DNA of 27,540 nucleotides, taken from contig DATMLO010000210.1 of NCBI GenBank assembly GCA_035570495.1, positions 1 to 27,540 on the forward strand, read 5' to 3'. Position numbers and translations under genes: made by a program. The DNA is from DATARH01 sp035570495. Its GTDB lineage: Bacteria > Pseudomonadota > Alphaproteobacteria > ATCC43930 > CGMCC-115725. The notes beneath the pieces were generated by a model. It was not told the DNA's origin and did no database searches. It saw only the letters and a program-made list of their open reading frames with translations. This document shows, piece after piece, positions 16,076 through 24,744 of this stretch; the first letter of the stretch is position 1; each line of letters starts with the position of its first letter.

Positions 16076-16801
16076 ATGCCACCCGATCTCAGATACCGCC
16101 GTGTGCTGCTGAAAATCTCCGGCGAAGCGCTGATGGGGGAGCGCGATTACGGTCTCGATCCGGCCGTGGTGTCGCGCATCGCCGACGAGATCGAGTCGGT
16201 CCACGCGCTCGGTGTCGAGGTCTGCGTGGTGATCGGCGGCGGCAACATCTTCCGTGGCATTCAGGGCGCCGCGGTCGGAATGGAGCGCGCATCGGCTGAC
16301 TACATGGGCATGCTCGCGACGGTTATAAATTCGCTGGCGATGCAGAACGCACTCGAGGGCAAGGGCGTTGTGACCCGCGTGCAGTCGGCGATCTCGATGC
16401 AGTCGATCTGCGAGCCCTACATTCGCCGCCGCGCGATTCGGCATCTGGAGAAGGGCCGCGTCGTGATTTTCGGCGCGGGGACCGGCAATCCGTTCTTCAC
16501 CACGGACACTGCGGCGGCGCTCCGTGCCTCCGAGATGGGCTGCAACGCGCTCCTGAAGGCGACCAAGGTCGATGGCGTCTACGACGCCGACCCGCACCGT
16601 GTGGCGAACGCCAAGCGCTTCGACCGGCTCACCTATCACGACGTGCTGGCGCGCGATCTCCAAGTCATGGACGCGGCGGCGGTGTCGCTCGCGCGCGAAA
16701 ACGGTATTCCGATCCTGGTCTTCTCGATTTTCGAGAGTGGTGGTTTTGCCGATGTGGTGCAGGGCAAAGGCCGCTTTACGATCGTCGAGGACGCCGCCTA
16801 A
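16076..16801 (+). CDS. pyrH: UMP kinase
   Basis: This enzyme phosphorylates UMP to UDP, a step toward all pyrimidine nucleotides and sugar-nucleotide precursors. It belongs to the amino-acid-kinase fold and works as a hexamer. The 241-residue protein has the N-terminal phosphate-binding KISGEALMG (13-21), GGGNIFRG (about 59-66), the uridylate-binding stretch DYMGMLATVINSLAMQNALE, the ATP-site GAGTGNPFFTTDTAAALRA and KVDGVYDADP. The length is typical. It sits in the conserved tsf-pyrH-frr order. Confidence 0.97.
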   Translation: MPPDLRYRRVLLKISGEALMGERDYGLDPAVVSRIADEIESVHALGVEVCVVIGGGNIFRGIQGAAVGMERASADYMGMLATVINSLAMQNALEGKGVVTRVQSAISMQSICEPYIRRRAIRHLEKGRVVIFGAGTGNPFFTTDTAAALRASEMGCNALLKATKVDGVYDADPHRVANAKRFDRLTYHDVLARDLQVMDAAAVSLARENGIPILVFSIFESGGFADVVQGKGRFTIVEDAA

Positions 16802-16851
16802 AAATAGCCGAAAACGACAAGCAATACGGGGGCAAGTCAGGGAGCCTGGCC

Positions 16852-17412
16852 ATGGCAGACGATGCGATCTTGAAGGATGTCCAGCGCCGCATGGATGGCG
16901 CGCTCGAAGCGCTGCGCAAGGAATTCGGCGGGCTGCGAACCGGCCGGGCTTCGGCGAGCCTGCTGGAGCCAGTGACGGTCGACGCTTACGGTAGCTCGCT
17001 GCCGCTCAACCAGGTCGCCAATATCAATGTACCCGAACCGCGCCTCATTACGGTCAATGTCTGGGACCGCGGCATGGTCAAGGCGGTCGACAAGGCGATT
17101 CGCGAAGCCGGCCTCGGCCTCAATCCGCAAACCGAAGGTCAGACCGTTCGCGTGCCGATCCCCGATCTCAACGAGGAGCGGCGGCGCGAGCTGACCCGGG
17201 TCGCGGCGAAATACGCCGAGGCGACGCGCGTCGCGGTGCGCAACGTGCGGCGCGACGGGATCGAGACGCTGCGCAAGCAGGAAAAGGACGGCGACATTTC
17301 TCAGGACGAACAGAAAAAGCTTGAACGCGACATCCAGCACCTGACCGACGAGCACATTAAGCGGGTCGACGAGACGCTGGCGCAGAAGGACAAGGAAATT
17401 CTTCAGGTCTGA
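16852..17412 (+). CDS. frr: Ribosome recycling factor
   Basis: This factor acts with EF-G to split post-termination ribosomes. The 186-residue product has the typical N-terminal three-helix-bundle segment RRMDGALEALRKEFGGLRTG and the RASASLLEPVTVDAYG linker. It also has the beta-rich domain (PLNQVANINVPEPRLITVNVWD) and the C-terminal helix with ARRELTRVAAKYAEATRVAVRN-like sequence. Its stop codon abuts the uppS start codon without any gap, a coupling common in this cluster. Confidence 0.97.
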   Translation: MADDAILKDVQRRMDGALEALRKEFGGLRTGRASASLLEPVTVDAYGSSLPLNQVANINVPEPRLITVNVWDRGMVKAVDKAIREAGLGLNPQTEGQTVRVPIPDLNEERRRELTRVAAKYAEATRVAVRNVRRDGIETLRKQEKDGDISQDEQKKLERDIQHLTDEHIKRVDETLAQKDKEILQV

Positions 17413-18144
17413 ATGACGGACAGTTCTCGGCCGCGCGCGCTACCGCGCCACATCGCGATCATCATGGACGGCAATGGCCGCTGGGCGCAGGCCCGCGGCC
17501 TGCCGCGCATTGCCGGTCATCGGCGCGGCGCCGAGGCAGTCCGCCGTACACTGACCGCGACCTCCGAACTTGGCGTGCCCTATCTGACATTGTTCGGGTT
17601 TTCCTCGGAGAACTGGAAGCGGCCGCTCGCCGAGGTCGACGATCTGATGGGACTGCTGCGCCATTACCTGCGCGGTGAGATCGCGGAGCTGCACCGCAAC
17701 GGTGTGCGCCTCAGGGTCATCGGCGAGCGCTGCCGGCTGTCTCCGGACATCGTCACGTTGATCGAGAACGCCGAGGCGCTGACCCGTGACAATGGCGGCG
17801 TCAATCTGACGATCGCATTGTCCTATGGCGGCCGCGCCGAGATCATGGCCGCGATACGCACGCTCGCCGAGAAGGCGGTCGCCGGCGCCCTTGCGCCCGA
17901 AGCGATCGACGAAGAGGTCGTCGCGCGGCATCTCTTCACCGCCGATATCCCTGACCCCGATCTTTTGATCCGCACCAGCGGTGAGCAGCGCATCAGCAAC
18001 TTTCTCCTGTGGCAATGCGCCTATGCCGAGCTGGTCTTCACCAAGACGTTATGGCCCGATTTCGGCCGTGACGATCTTGAGCAGGCGATCGCCGATTACG
18101 GCGGGCGCGAGCGGCGTTACGGGGCTTCGGTTGGCACCCGCTAA
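17413..18144 (+). CDS. uppS: Undecaprenyl diphosphate synthase (cis-prenyltransferase)
   Basis: This enzyme condenses eight isopentenyl diphosphates onto farnesyl diphosphate to make the C55 carrier for peptidoglycan and O-antigen. The 243-residue product has HIAIIMDGNGRWA with catalytic Asp19, GHRRGAEAVR, FGFSSENWKRP, and the C-terminal PDLLIRTSGEQRISNFLLWQ with AYAELVF. These are the five conserved regions of the family. It starts immediately after the frr stop and overlaps the likely cdsA start by 14 nt. Confidence 0.97.
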   Translation: MTDSSRPRALPRHIAIIMDGNGRWAQARGLPRIAGHRRGAEAVRRTLTATSELGVPYLTLFGFSSENWKRPLAEVDDLMGLLRHYLRGEIAELHRNGVRLRVIGERCRLSPDIVTLIENAEALTRDNGGVNLTIALSYGGRAEIMAAIRTLAEKAVAGALAPEAIDEEVVARHLFTADIPDPDLLIRTSGEQRISNFLLWQCAYAELVFTKTLWPDFGRDDLEQAIADYGGRERRYGASVGTR

Positions 18145-18949
18145 GGCGGGGTCGCTGCGGCCCCGGGTCCTGTCGGCACTGGTGTTGGCGCCGCTGCCGA
18201 TCCTCGCCATCTGGTTCGGCGGGCCGCTTTTGGCGATCCTCACCGTTGTTGCAGCCGTTCTGATGGCCTGGGAATGGGGACGGCTATGCGGCGGCGGGCA
18301 CGCGGGCGCGGCGGCGCCGGCGCTGATCGCGGCGATTGCCGTCGCCGTGGTCGCCGCGTCGGTGTGGGGGATCGGGGTGGGCGTGCTGTTGACGCTCGCT
18401 GGCGGGCTGATTGTCTGGCAGCTCGCGCTCCACCACCGCGCCGCCGCGCCGTTATGGCTTGCCGCAGGCAGCCTTTGGGTTGCGCTGCCCTGCATCATCC
18501 TCTTGTGGCTGGTGCAGAGCGGCAATGCGGGGCGCGGCACGCTGTTCTGGGTGTTCGCGGTGGTGTGGGCGACGGATATCGGCGCCTATGCGGTCGGCCG
18601 GCAGGTCGGCGGACCGCTTCTTGCGCCCAGATGGAGCCCGCGCAAGACCTGGGCGGGGCTGATCGGCGGCATCGCCTGCGCGGCGCTCGTCGGCGGGGCC
18701 ACGGCTGGGGTGCTCGGCGCGGCCTCGGTGCTACCCCTGGTGCTGGTCAGCGCAGGGCTTGCGATTGTCGAGCAGTTCGGCGATCTTGCGGAATCCGTGG
18801 CCAAGCGAAGGTTCGGCGTGAAAGACGCGAGCGGCCTTATCCCCGGACACGGTGGCCTGCTTGACCGGCTCGACGGTCTGCTGGCGGTCATTCCGGCTGT
18901 GGCGTTGCTGACCCTTTTTGGCGGTGGAAGCGTGCTGACATGGCGTTGA
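18131..18949 (+). CDS. cdsA: Phosphatidate cytidylyltransferase
   Basis: This integral membrane enzyme makes CDP-diacylglycerol from phosphatidic acid and CTP, the precursor of all phospholipids. The product has about seven hydrophobic segments and the family signature near the C-terminus: SVAKRRFGVKDASGLIPGHG followed by GLLDRLDG, with every signature position satisfied. The start is uncertain because no ATG lies at the expected place. I propose TTG at 18131, inside the end of uppS, giving 272 residues, the usual length. The ATG at 17981 would overlap uppS by 160 nt with non-CdsA-like sequence. The 3' end overlaps dxr by 10 nt. Confidence 0.92.
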   Translation: MAPAKAGSLRPRVLSALVLAPLPILAIWFGGPLLAILTVVAAVLMAWEWGRLCGGGHAGAAAPALIAAIAVAVVAASVWGIGVGVLLTLAGGLIVWQLALHHRAAAPLWLAAGSLWVALPCIILLWLVQSGNAGRGTLFWVFAVVWATDIGAYAVGRQVGGPLLAPRWSPRKTWAGLIGGIACAALVGGATAGVLGAASVLPLVLVSAGLAIVEQFGDLAESVAKRRFGVKDASGLIPGHGGLLDRLDGLLAVIPAVALLTLFGGGSVLTWR

Positions 18950-20187
18950 CGGCGGTAAGCCGCGCGCAAGACGCGCCGGTGGTCAGCGCCTCGACGCGGC
19001 CGCGTCGCGTGACGATCCTGGGCTCGACCGGCTCGGTCGGTCATAGCACCGTCGATCTCTTGCTGCGCAACCCGGGCGATTTCACCGTTGAGGCGGTGAC
19101 TGCCAATCGCAACGCTAAACTCCTCGCGGAACAGGCGCGGCAGCTTGGCGCGCGCTTCGCAGCGGTTGCCGATCCGGCCGAATACGAAACGCTGAAGGAA
19201 GCGCTGTCGGGCTCCGGCATCGAAGCGGCGTGCGGCGACGAGGCGGTGGTCGAGGCTGCGGAGCGGCCGGCGGACATGGTCATGGCGGGGATCGTCGGCG
19301 CCGCCGGCCTGGCCTCGACGCTGGCGGCGGTGCGGCGCGGCAAGATTGTCGCCTTCGCCAACAAGGAAACGCTCGTCTGCGCCGGCGACCTCTTCATGCA
19401 GGAGGTCGCGAAGCATGGCGCGACGCTGCTGCCGGTCGACAGCGAGCACAATGCGATCTGGCAATGCTTTGATTTTGAGCGAGTCGAGGGCATCGAGACG
19501 ATCACCCTGACCTGCAGCGGTGGTCCGTTCCGCGAAAGGAGCGTTGACGAGATGCGCGCCGCGACTGTCAAGCAAGCGGTTGCTCATCCGGTCTGGAGCA
19601 TGGGCGCGAAAATCTCGATCGACTCCGCGACCCTGATGAACAAGGGGCTCGAGATCATCGAGGCGCACCACCTGTTCCGGCTGCCGTCTGAGCGGATCGA
19701 GGTAGTGGTTCATCCGCAATCGGTGATCCACGGGCTTGTGACCTATCATGACGGCTCGGTGCTGGCGCATATGGGGACGCCGGACATGCGTACCCCGATC
19801 GCGTACGTACTCGGCTGGCCGGGCCGCGTCGCCGCGCCGATGCAGCGTCTCGACCTTGCCAGCGTGGGCCGGCTGACCTTTGAGCAGCCTGATCCCGTGC
19901 GCTTCCCGGCGCTGCGTCTGTCGCGCGAAGCGCTTGTCCAGGGCGGCGGCACGCCGACCGTTCTCAACGCGGCGAACGAGACCGCAGTGCATGCCTTCAT
20001 CGAGGGCCGCATCGGGTTTCTGGATATCGTCGCGGTGGTCGAGGAGACGCTCGCGGCGTTGCCGGTCGGCCCGCTTGGTTCTCTCGATGACGTTTACCAT
20101 ATAGATCGCGAAGCCCGGGCGCTGGCGGCCGAGCTGGCAGCGTTCCGCGCCCGAAATTTCCCCGCCGCAGACACGGATTGTCCATGA
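18940..20187 (+). CDS. dxr: 1-deoxy-D-xylulose-5-phosphate reductoisomerase
   Basis: This enzyme converts DXP to 2-C-methyl-D-erythritol 4-phosphate with NADPH, the committed step of the MEP isoprenoid pathway that supplies UppS. The 415-residue protein has an extra ~20 residues at the N-terminus. It then shows the NADPH-binding ILGSTGSVGHSTVDLL (GSTGSVG at 28-34), FANKETLV (NKE at 141-143), and metal-binding DSEHNAIWQ with D167, S168 and E169. Later come CSGGPFRE and MNKGLEIIEAHHLF. The start at 18940 overlaps cdsA, and the stop overlaps rseP as ATGA. The enzyme is the fosmidomycin target (family knowledge). Confidence 0.97.
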   Translation: MALTAVSRAQDAPVVSASTRPRRVTILGSTGSVGHSTVDLLLRNPGDFTVEAVTANRNAKLLAEQARQLGARFAAVADPAEYETLKEALSGSGIEAACGDEAVVEAAERPADMVMAGIVGAAGLASTLAAVRRGKIVAFANKETLVCAGDLFMQEVAKHGATLLPVDSEHNAIWQCFDFERVEGIETITLTCSGGPFRERSVDEMRAATVKQAVAHPVWSMGAKISIDSATLMNKGLEIIEAHHLFRLPSERIEVVVHPQSVIHGLVTYHDGSVLAHMGTPDMRTPIAYVLGWPGRVAAPMQRLDLASVGRLTFEQPDPVRFPALRLSREALVQGGGTPTVLNAANETAVHAFIEGRIGFLDIVAVVEETLAALPVGPLGSLDDVYHIDREARALAAELAAFRARNFPAADTDCP

Positions 20188-21332
20188 GCTATCTCGCGCC
20201 GTTCCTCCACGGTGGGGTGTGGTACGTCGGCATCTTTCTGGCAGTGCTGACGGTTCTCGTCTTTGTCCATGAACTTGGCCACTACCTGATCGCGCGCCGA
20301 AATGGCGTGCGTATCGAGGTGTTCTCGATAGGGTTCGGGCCCGAGCTGTTCGGCTGGTATGACCATGCCGGCACGCGCTGGAAGTTCAGCGCCATCCCGC
20401 TCGGCGGCTACGTCAAGATGTTCGGCGACAATGATCCGTCATCGACCATGGGGATGGCGCGGCTTGGCGAGCTGACGGCGGCGGAGCGCGAGGTGTCGTT
20501 CCATCACAAGCGGCTGTTGCAGAGGGTGGCGATTGTCGGCGGTGGGCCGTTGGCGAATTTCGTCTTTGCGATTGCGGTACTGGCGCTGCTGTTCGCAACC
20601 TATGGCCAGCCCTATACCCCGGCCGAAGTCGGTCAGGTCCAGGCCGGGAGTGCCGCTGACACGGGGGGCATCAAGGTCGGCGACGCGATCGTCGATATCG
20701 ACGGCACCAAGATCGACCGCTTTGAGGATGTGCAGCAGATCGTCCGGCTTAACCCGGGCGAGCCGATGTCGATCACCGTGCGTCGCGACGGCAAGCCCGT
20801 CACCCTGCATGTAACACCGGCGCGCACCGAGATGACCGATCGCTTTGGCAACCGGCATGAGATCGGGTTGCTGGGGATAGGCCGCAGCGGAGTGGAATAT
20901 ATCAAACGGAACCCGGCCGCGGCGATCGTTCAGGCGTTCAGCGAGACATGGAATTTGTCGACTTCGACACTGCAGGCGATGTGGCAGATCGTCATCGGCA
21001 CCCGGGCCAGCGACGAGCTCGGCGGACCGTTGCGTATCGCTCAAATGTCGGGCGAAGTGGCCGAGGGCGGCATTGTGCCGCTCCTTTGGTTCATGTCGGT
21101 TTTGTCGATAAATCTCGGATTGATCAATCTCTTCCCGGTGCCGGTGCTTGACGGGGGGCACCTGCTGTTCTATGCCGCTGAGGCGATCCGCGGCAAACCC
21201 CTGGGCCAGCGGGCTCAGGAATATGGTTTCCGGATTGGGTTGGCTCTGGTGCTGACACTGATGGTGTTCGCGACCTGGAACGACCTGGTTCACCTGCGGA
21301 TCGTGGAGTTTGTTAAGGGTCTCGTGACCTGA
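20184..21332 (+). CDS. rseP: RseP/RasP-type site-2 intramembrane zinc metalloprotease
   Basis: This inner-membrane protease cuts anti-sigma factors and signal peptides within the membrane. The 382-residue product has the zinc-binding HExxH as VFVHELGHYLIARR (H29, E30, H33) in the first helix and the GFGPELFGWYDHAGTRWKFSAIPLGGYVKM block. A single obvious PDZ domain lies at about 120-200 (AGSAADTGGIKVGDAIVDID), and the third zinc ligand is in NLFPVPVLDGGHLLF (Asp323). Four hydrophobic segments are visible. I chose the ATG at 20184, which overlaps the dxr stop; the TTG at 20178 is less likely. E. coli RseP has two PDZ domains; here only one is evident and the protein is correspondingly shorter. 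Confidence 0.95.
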   Translation: MSYLAPFLHGGVWYVGIFLAVLTVLVFVHELGHYLIARRNGVRIEVFSIGFGPELFGWYDHAGTRWKFSAIPLGGYVKMFGDNDPSSTMGMARLGELTAAEREVSFHHKRLLQRVAIVGGGPLANFVFAIAVLALLFATYGQPYTPAEVGQVQAGSAADTGGIKVGDAIVDIDGTKIDRFEDVQQIVRLNPGEPMSITVRRDGKPVTLHVTPARTEMTDRFGNRHEIGLLGIGRSGVEYIKRNPAAAIVQAFSETWNLSTSTLQAMWQIVIGTRASDELGGPLRIAQMSGEVAEGGIVPLLWFMSVLSINLGLINLFPVPVLDGGHLLFYAAEAIRGKPLGQRAQEYGFRIGLALVLTLMVFATWNDLVHLRIVEFVKGLVT

Positions 21333-21377
21333 AGCTTGGGTCGATCACGAGATAAGACGCGTTTTGGGGCGGGGGTT

Positions 21378-23969
21378 GTGCGGCATAGACGGGTGAAGAC
21401 GCGTTGGCTGACACCGGTTGCCGCCGCATGCTTTGCGGCCGCATGGCTGGTCCCTGCCATCGCGCAGAATTTGGTCGCGCCGCCGCCTCCGGCACCGCCG
21501 CCAGCTCCAACACAAAACCAGTCCGCGCCGCCGCCTGCGTCCTCGCAACCGGGGGCTACCGGACAACTCGTCCCGCCGCCACCTCCTCCGCCGACCGCCG
21601 CGCCTATGGCTTCGCCACCGCCGCCGCCTGCGGCGCGCCCCGTCGTCGTTCATCGGCCGGCAGCGCCGCGGCCGCCGGCGCCTACCCGGGTCTCGGCCCC
21701 GGCCAATCTCGGTACCATCGCTGACATCCGCGTTGAGGGTTTGCAGCGTATCGAAGCGGAGACCATTCGCTCCTACCTGCTGCTCCAAAAGGGCGACCCG
21801 TGGGATCCCGACCGGGTCGACGCGTCGCTGAAAGCGCTCTACGCGACCGGACTTTTCGCCGATGTAAAGCTCGATCGCGACGGCAATGTGCTGGTCGTTC
21901 GCGTGGTTGAAAACCCGATCATCAACCGCATCGCTTTCGAGGGTAATTCAAAGCTCAACGACAAGGAGCTAACCGCTGAGGTTCAGGAGCGGCCTCGTAC
22001 CGTCTATACCCGCACGCGCGTGCAAAATGACGTCGCCCGGATTGTCGAGCTCTATCGGCACCACGAGCGGTTTGCCGCGACGGTCGAGCCCAAGGTCATC
22101 CAGCTGACGGAAAACCGGGTCGATCTCGTCTTCGAGATTAACGAAGGGCCGAGCACCGGCGTGCGCAGCATCAACTTCGTCGGCAACAAGGCGTTCAGCG
22201 ACTCAGCGCTGCGCGGCGTCGTCGACACCAAGGAGAGCCGCTGGTATCGGTTCCTGTCGAATTCCGACACCTACGATCCGGACCGCATCACCTACGACCG
22301 CGAGTTGCTGCGCAAATACTATCTCTCGCAGGGCTACGCCGATTTCCGCGTCATCTCCGCCGTCGCCGAGCTGACCCCGGATCACGATGGATTTGTTGTC
22401 ACCTTCACGGTTGATGAAGGCGAGCGCTACAAATTCGGCAATGTCGACGTCGACATAAAGCTCAAGGACCTGCCAAAGGAGCAGGTGCTGCCGCTGCTGA
22501 CGATTCACAACGGCGATTGGTATGACGCCAACGCAGTCGAACACGCGATCTCGGTGCTGACCGATGCGCTGGGGAACCGCGGCTTTGCCTTTGTCGAGGT
22601 CAAGCCGCAGATCAAGCGCAACCGCGACAACCTCACGATCGACATCACCTTCAACGTGCAGCAAGGACCGGAGGTTTATGTCGAGCGCATCGATATCGTC
22701 GGCAACGTGCGCACGCTCGATAAGGTGATCCGCCGGGAAATGCGGCTCGTGGAAGGCGATGCGTTCAACACCAACAAGCTGCAGCGCTCAAGGGATCGCA
22801 TCAAGAATCTGGGTTTCTTCAAGAAGGTTGAAACCGTACAGGCACAGGGCTCGGCGCCCGACAAGACGGTGGTCACGGTCGAGGTGGAGGAGCAATCGAC
22901 CGGCGAATTGTCGCTGGGCGTCGGCTTTTCGACGACTGACGGCCCGCTTGCCGATATCACGCTGCGCGAGCGCAATTTCCTTGGTCGCGGGCAGGATATC
23001 CGTATCGGCACGACCATATCGTTCCGCTCGCAACAGGTCGATTTGAGCTACACCGAGCCGTATTTTCTCGACTCCAATATCGCTGCGGGCTTTGACCTGT
23101 TCGAGATCAGGACCAGCCCCACCGCGTCGTTCTTTTCGGGAGTAACCCCGGCCTACCAGCAGTTCTCTTATGGCGGCTCACTGCGCGCCGGTTATCAGCT
23201 GACCGAAAACCTGCGGCAGACGCTGAAATACACGGCGCGATCGGATGACATCACTGATGTGCAAAGCGATGCGTCGCTGTTCATCGCGCTGCAGCAGGGC
23301 ACGCATCTGACATCGTCGATCGGGCAGGTGCTGCTCTACGACCGGCGCGACAACCGCATCGACCCGACAAGCGGCTGGTATGCGTCGCTTGGCAGCGATC
23401 TGGCGGGCGTGGGCTTTGGCGTCGATTACATCCGCAACAAGGTCACGGCTGGCTATTACTACCCGATAGCGCCGGGCTGGGTGCTCAACATCAGCGGCGA
23501 GGCCGGCGACATCTTTGGTTACAGCGGCCAGCAAGTGCTGTTGCAAGACCGCTTTTTTGTCGGCGGCGACAATCTGCGCGGCTTTTCTCCGGCGGGTATC
23601 GGGCCGCGTGACGTGACGTCGCAGGACGCGCTCGGCGGCAACAAGTATTACGTCGGCTCGGTGTCGGAGAGCGTTCCGCTCGGCTTGCCGAAAGAACTGG
23701 GTCTGACCGGTCGAATTTGGACGGATTTCGGCACGCTGTGGCATGAAGACCAGAAGAACATCGTCTTGACGCCGGCGCAGCTCGTTCAAGCGGGCTTGAG
23801 CTCGCAACCGCAAATCGCCGACACTGCCGCCTTGCGCGTAAGCTCGGGTGTTGGCGTATCATGGGCGTCGCCGGTGGGACCGGTGCGTATTGATGTGGGT
23901 GTGCCGATCAAGCGCGAGAGCTTCGATAAAACGCAGTTCTTCCGGGTGAGCTTCGGTACCAAGTTCTGA
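21378..23969 (+). CDS. bamA: Outer-membrane protein assembly factor BamA with proline-rich linker
   Basis: BamA is the Omp85 core of the machine that folds beta-barrel proteins into the outer membrane. From the GTG at 21378 the product is 863 residues. It has a signal peptide cut after PAIA (residue 29), then a striking proline-rich stretch (about 34-107, roughly 30 prolines). Five POTRA domains follow (about 113-505; e.g. IADIRVEGLQRIEAETI, VERIDIVGNVRTLDKVIRRE), then a 16-strand-type barrel. The barrel has the conserved loop-6 motif LRGF (R734) and the terminal FFRVSFGTKF ending in Phe. The start is uncertain: no ATG exists here, TTG 21336 and GTG 21393 are alternatives, and the latter keeps the signal peptide. 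Its stop overlaps skp by one base when skp is read from the upstream ATG. Confidence 0.95.
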   Translation: MRHRRVKTRWLTPVAAACFAAAWLVPAIAQNLVAPPPPAPPPAPTQNQSAPPPASSQPGATGQLVPPPPPPPTAAPMASPPPPPAARPVVVHRPAAPRPPAPTRVSAPANLGTIADIRVEGLQRIEAETIRSYLLLQKGDPWDPDRVDASLKALYATGLFADVKLDRDGNVLVVRVVENPIINRIAFEGNSKLNDKELTAEVQERPRTVYTRTRVQNDVARIVELYRHHERFAATVEPKVIQLTENRVDLVFEINEGPSTGVRSINFVGNKAFSDSALRGVVDTKESRWYRFLSNSDTYDPDRITYDRELLRKYYLSQGYADFRVISAVAELTPDHDGFVVTFTVDEGERYKFGNVDVDIKLKDLPKEQVLPLLTIHNGDWYDANAVEHAISVLTDALGNRGFAFVEVKPQIKRNRDNLTIDITFNVQQGPEVYVERIDIVGNVRTLDKVIRREMRLVEGDAFNTNKLQRSRDRIKNLGFFKKVETVQAQGSAPDKTVVTVEVEEQSTGELSLGVGFSTTDGPLADITLRERNFLGRGQDIRIGTTISFRSQQVDLSYTEPYFLDSNIAAGFDLFEIRTSPTASFFSGVTPAYQQFSYGGSLRAGYQLTENLRQTLKYTARSDDITDVQSDASLFIALQQGTHLTSSIGQVLLYDRRDNRIDPTSGWYASLGSDLAGVGFGVDYIRNKVTAGYYYPIAPGWVLNISGEAGDIFGYSGQQVLLQDRFFVGGDNLRGFSPAGIGPRDVTSQDALGGNKYYVGSVSESVPLGLPKELGLTGRIWTDFGTLWHEDQKNIVLTPAQLVQAGLSSQPQIADTAALRVSSGVGVSWASPVGPVRIDVGVPIKRESFDKTQFFRVSFGTKF

Positions 23970-23995
23970 TGACGATTTTAATTGACGAGGTTGCG

Positions 23996-24715
23996 ATGCG
24001 GTTGATGCGCGCAAAGCCTGCGCTGTGGGCTTGTGTTCTGGGTCTTTGCTGCGGCGTAGGCAGCGCGCTGGCGCAGCAGCCGGCGCAACCCCCTGCCGGC
24101 GGCCAGCCGGCCCCACCTGCTCCCGCCGAGCCGGCGGCTATTCCGTCGACCCTTCAGGTGATGGTCGTTGATGTCCAGTCACTGCTGCAAAACTCCAAGG
24201 CAGCCAAGATGGTGCGCGACCAAATCGAGGCAAAGCGCGCCGAATACGCCAAGGAAATTTCGCACCAGGAAGAAACGTTGCGCCAGGAACGCGACAACCT
24301 GCAGAAGCAGCAGGCGACGCTGACCGCCGACCAGATGAACGTCAAAGGTCGCGAATTCCAGGCCAAGGTCAACGAGCTGGATCGCGATGTGCAGGCGAAG
24401 CGTCAGGCGCTCGAGCGCTCGAATGCCGACGCGCTGCAAAAAATCCAGGAGGTGATGGTCAAGATCATCACCGACATCGCGAAGGACCGTAAGGCCAATC
24501 TGGTGTTTCAGCGCAGTGAGCTGGTGTTGTTCGACCAGGGCTTCGATGTGACGGACCAGGTGCTGCAAAAACTCGACGAGCAGATGCCGACTTTGACGGT
24601 GAATTTTGTCGCTCCTGTCGCTGCGGCCGCTCCCGATGCTGGCAACGCGGCGCAAACCGCGCAGACCCCGGCCCAGACCGCGCCGGCCCAGAAGCCGCCG
24701 GCTAAGAAGAAGTAG
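23996..24715 (+). CDS. skp: Periplasmic chaperone Skp/OmpH
   Basis: Skp is a trimeric periplasmic holdase that carries unfolded outer-membrane proteins to BamA. The 239-residue product has a signal peptide with cleavage after ALA (residue 26) and a Pro/Ala/Gln-rich spacer (about 27-52). The OmpH core follows, beginning LQVMVVDVQSLLQNSKAAK, with a long coiled coil (about 75-150) rich in Glu, Gln, Arg and Lys. The core returns with ANLVFQRSELVLFDQGFDVTDQVLQKLDEQMP. A C-terminal Ala/Gln/Pro tail ends in KPPAKKK. I chose the ATG at 23996 because GAGG lies 7 nt upstream and the signal peptide then starts cleanly; the ATG at 23969 overlaps the bamA stop and would add nine residues. The bamA-skp-lpxD order is conserved in proteobacteria. 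Confidence 0.93.
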   Translation: MRLMRAKPALWACVLGLCCGVGSALAQQPAQPPAGGQPAPPAPAEPAAIPSTLQVMVVDVQSLLQNSKAAKMVRDQIEAKRAEYAKEISHQEETLRQERDNLQKQQATLTADQMNVKGREFQAKVNELDRDVQAKRQALERSNADALQKIQEVMVKIITDIAKDRKANLVFQRSELVLFDQGFDVTDQVLQKLDEQMPTLTVNFVAPVAAAAPDAGNAAQTAQTPAQTAPAQKPPAKKK

Positions 24716-24744
24716 GGGCGCAGCGCCTCGGTTCGCGCACCGCA

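Noticed and set aside
13799..16663. 954-codon open frame on the minus strand across rpsB, tsf and pyrH
   Set aside because: It is antisense to three certain genes, has no recognisable domain, and is rich in Arg/His/Asp as expected from reverse-strand reading of GC-rich codons.
18586..20100. 504-codon minus-strand open frame across cdsA and dxr
   Set aside because: Antisense shadow; the plus strand encodes complete, motif-verified proteins.
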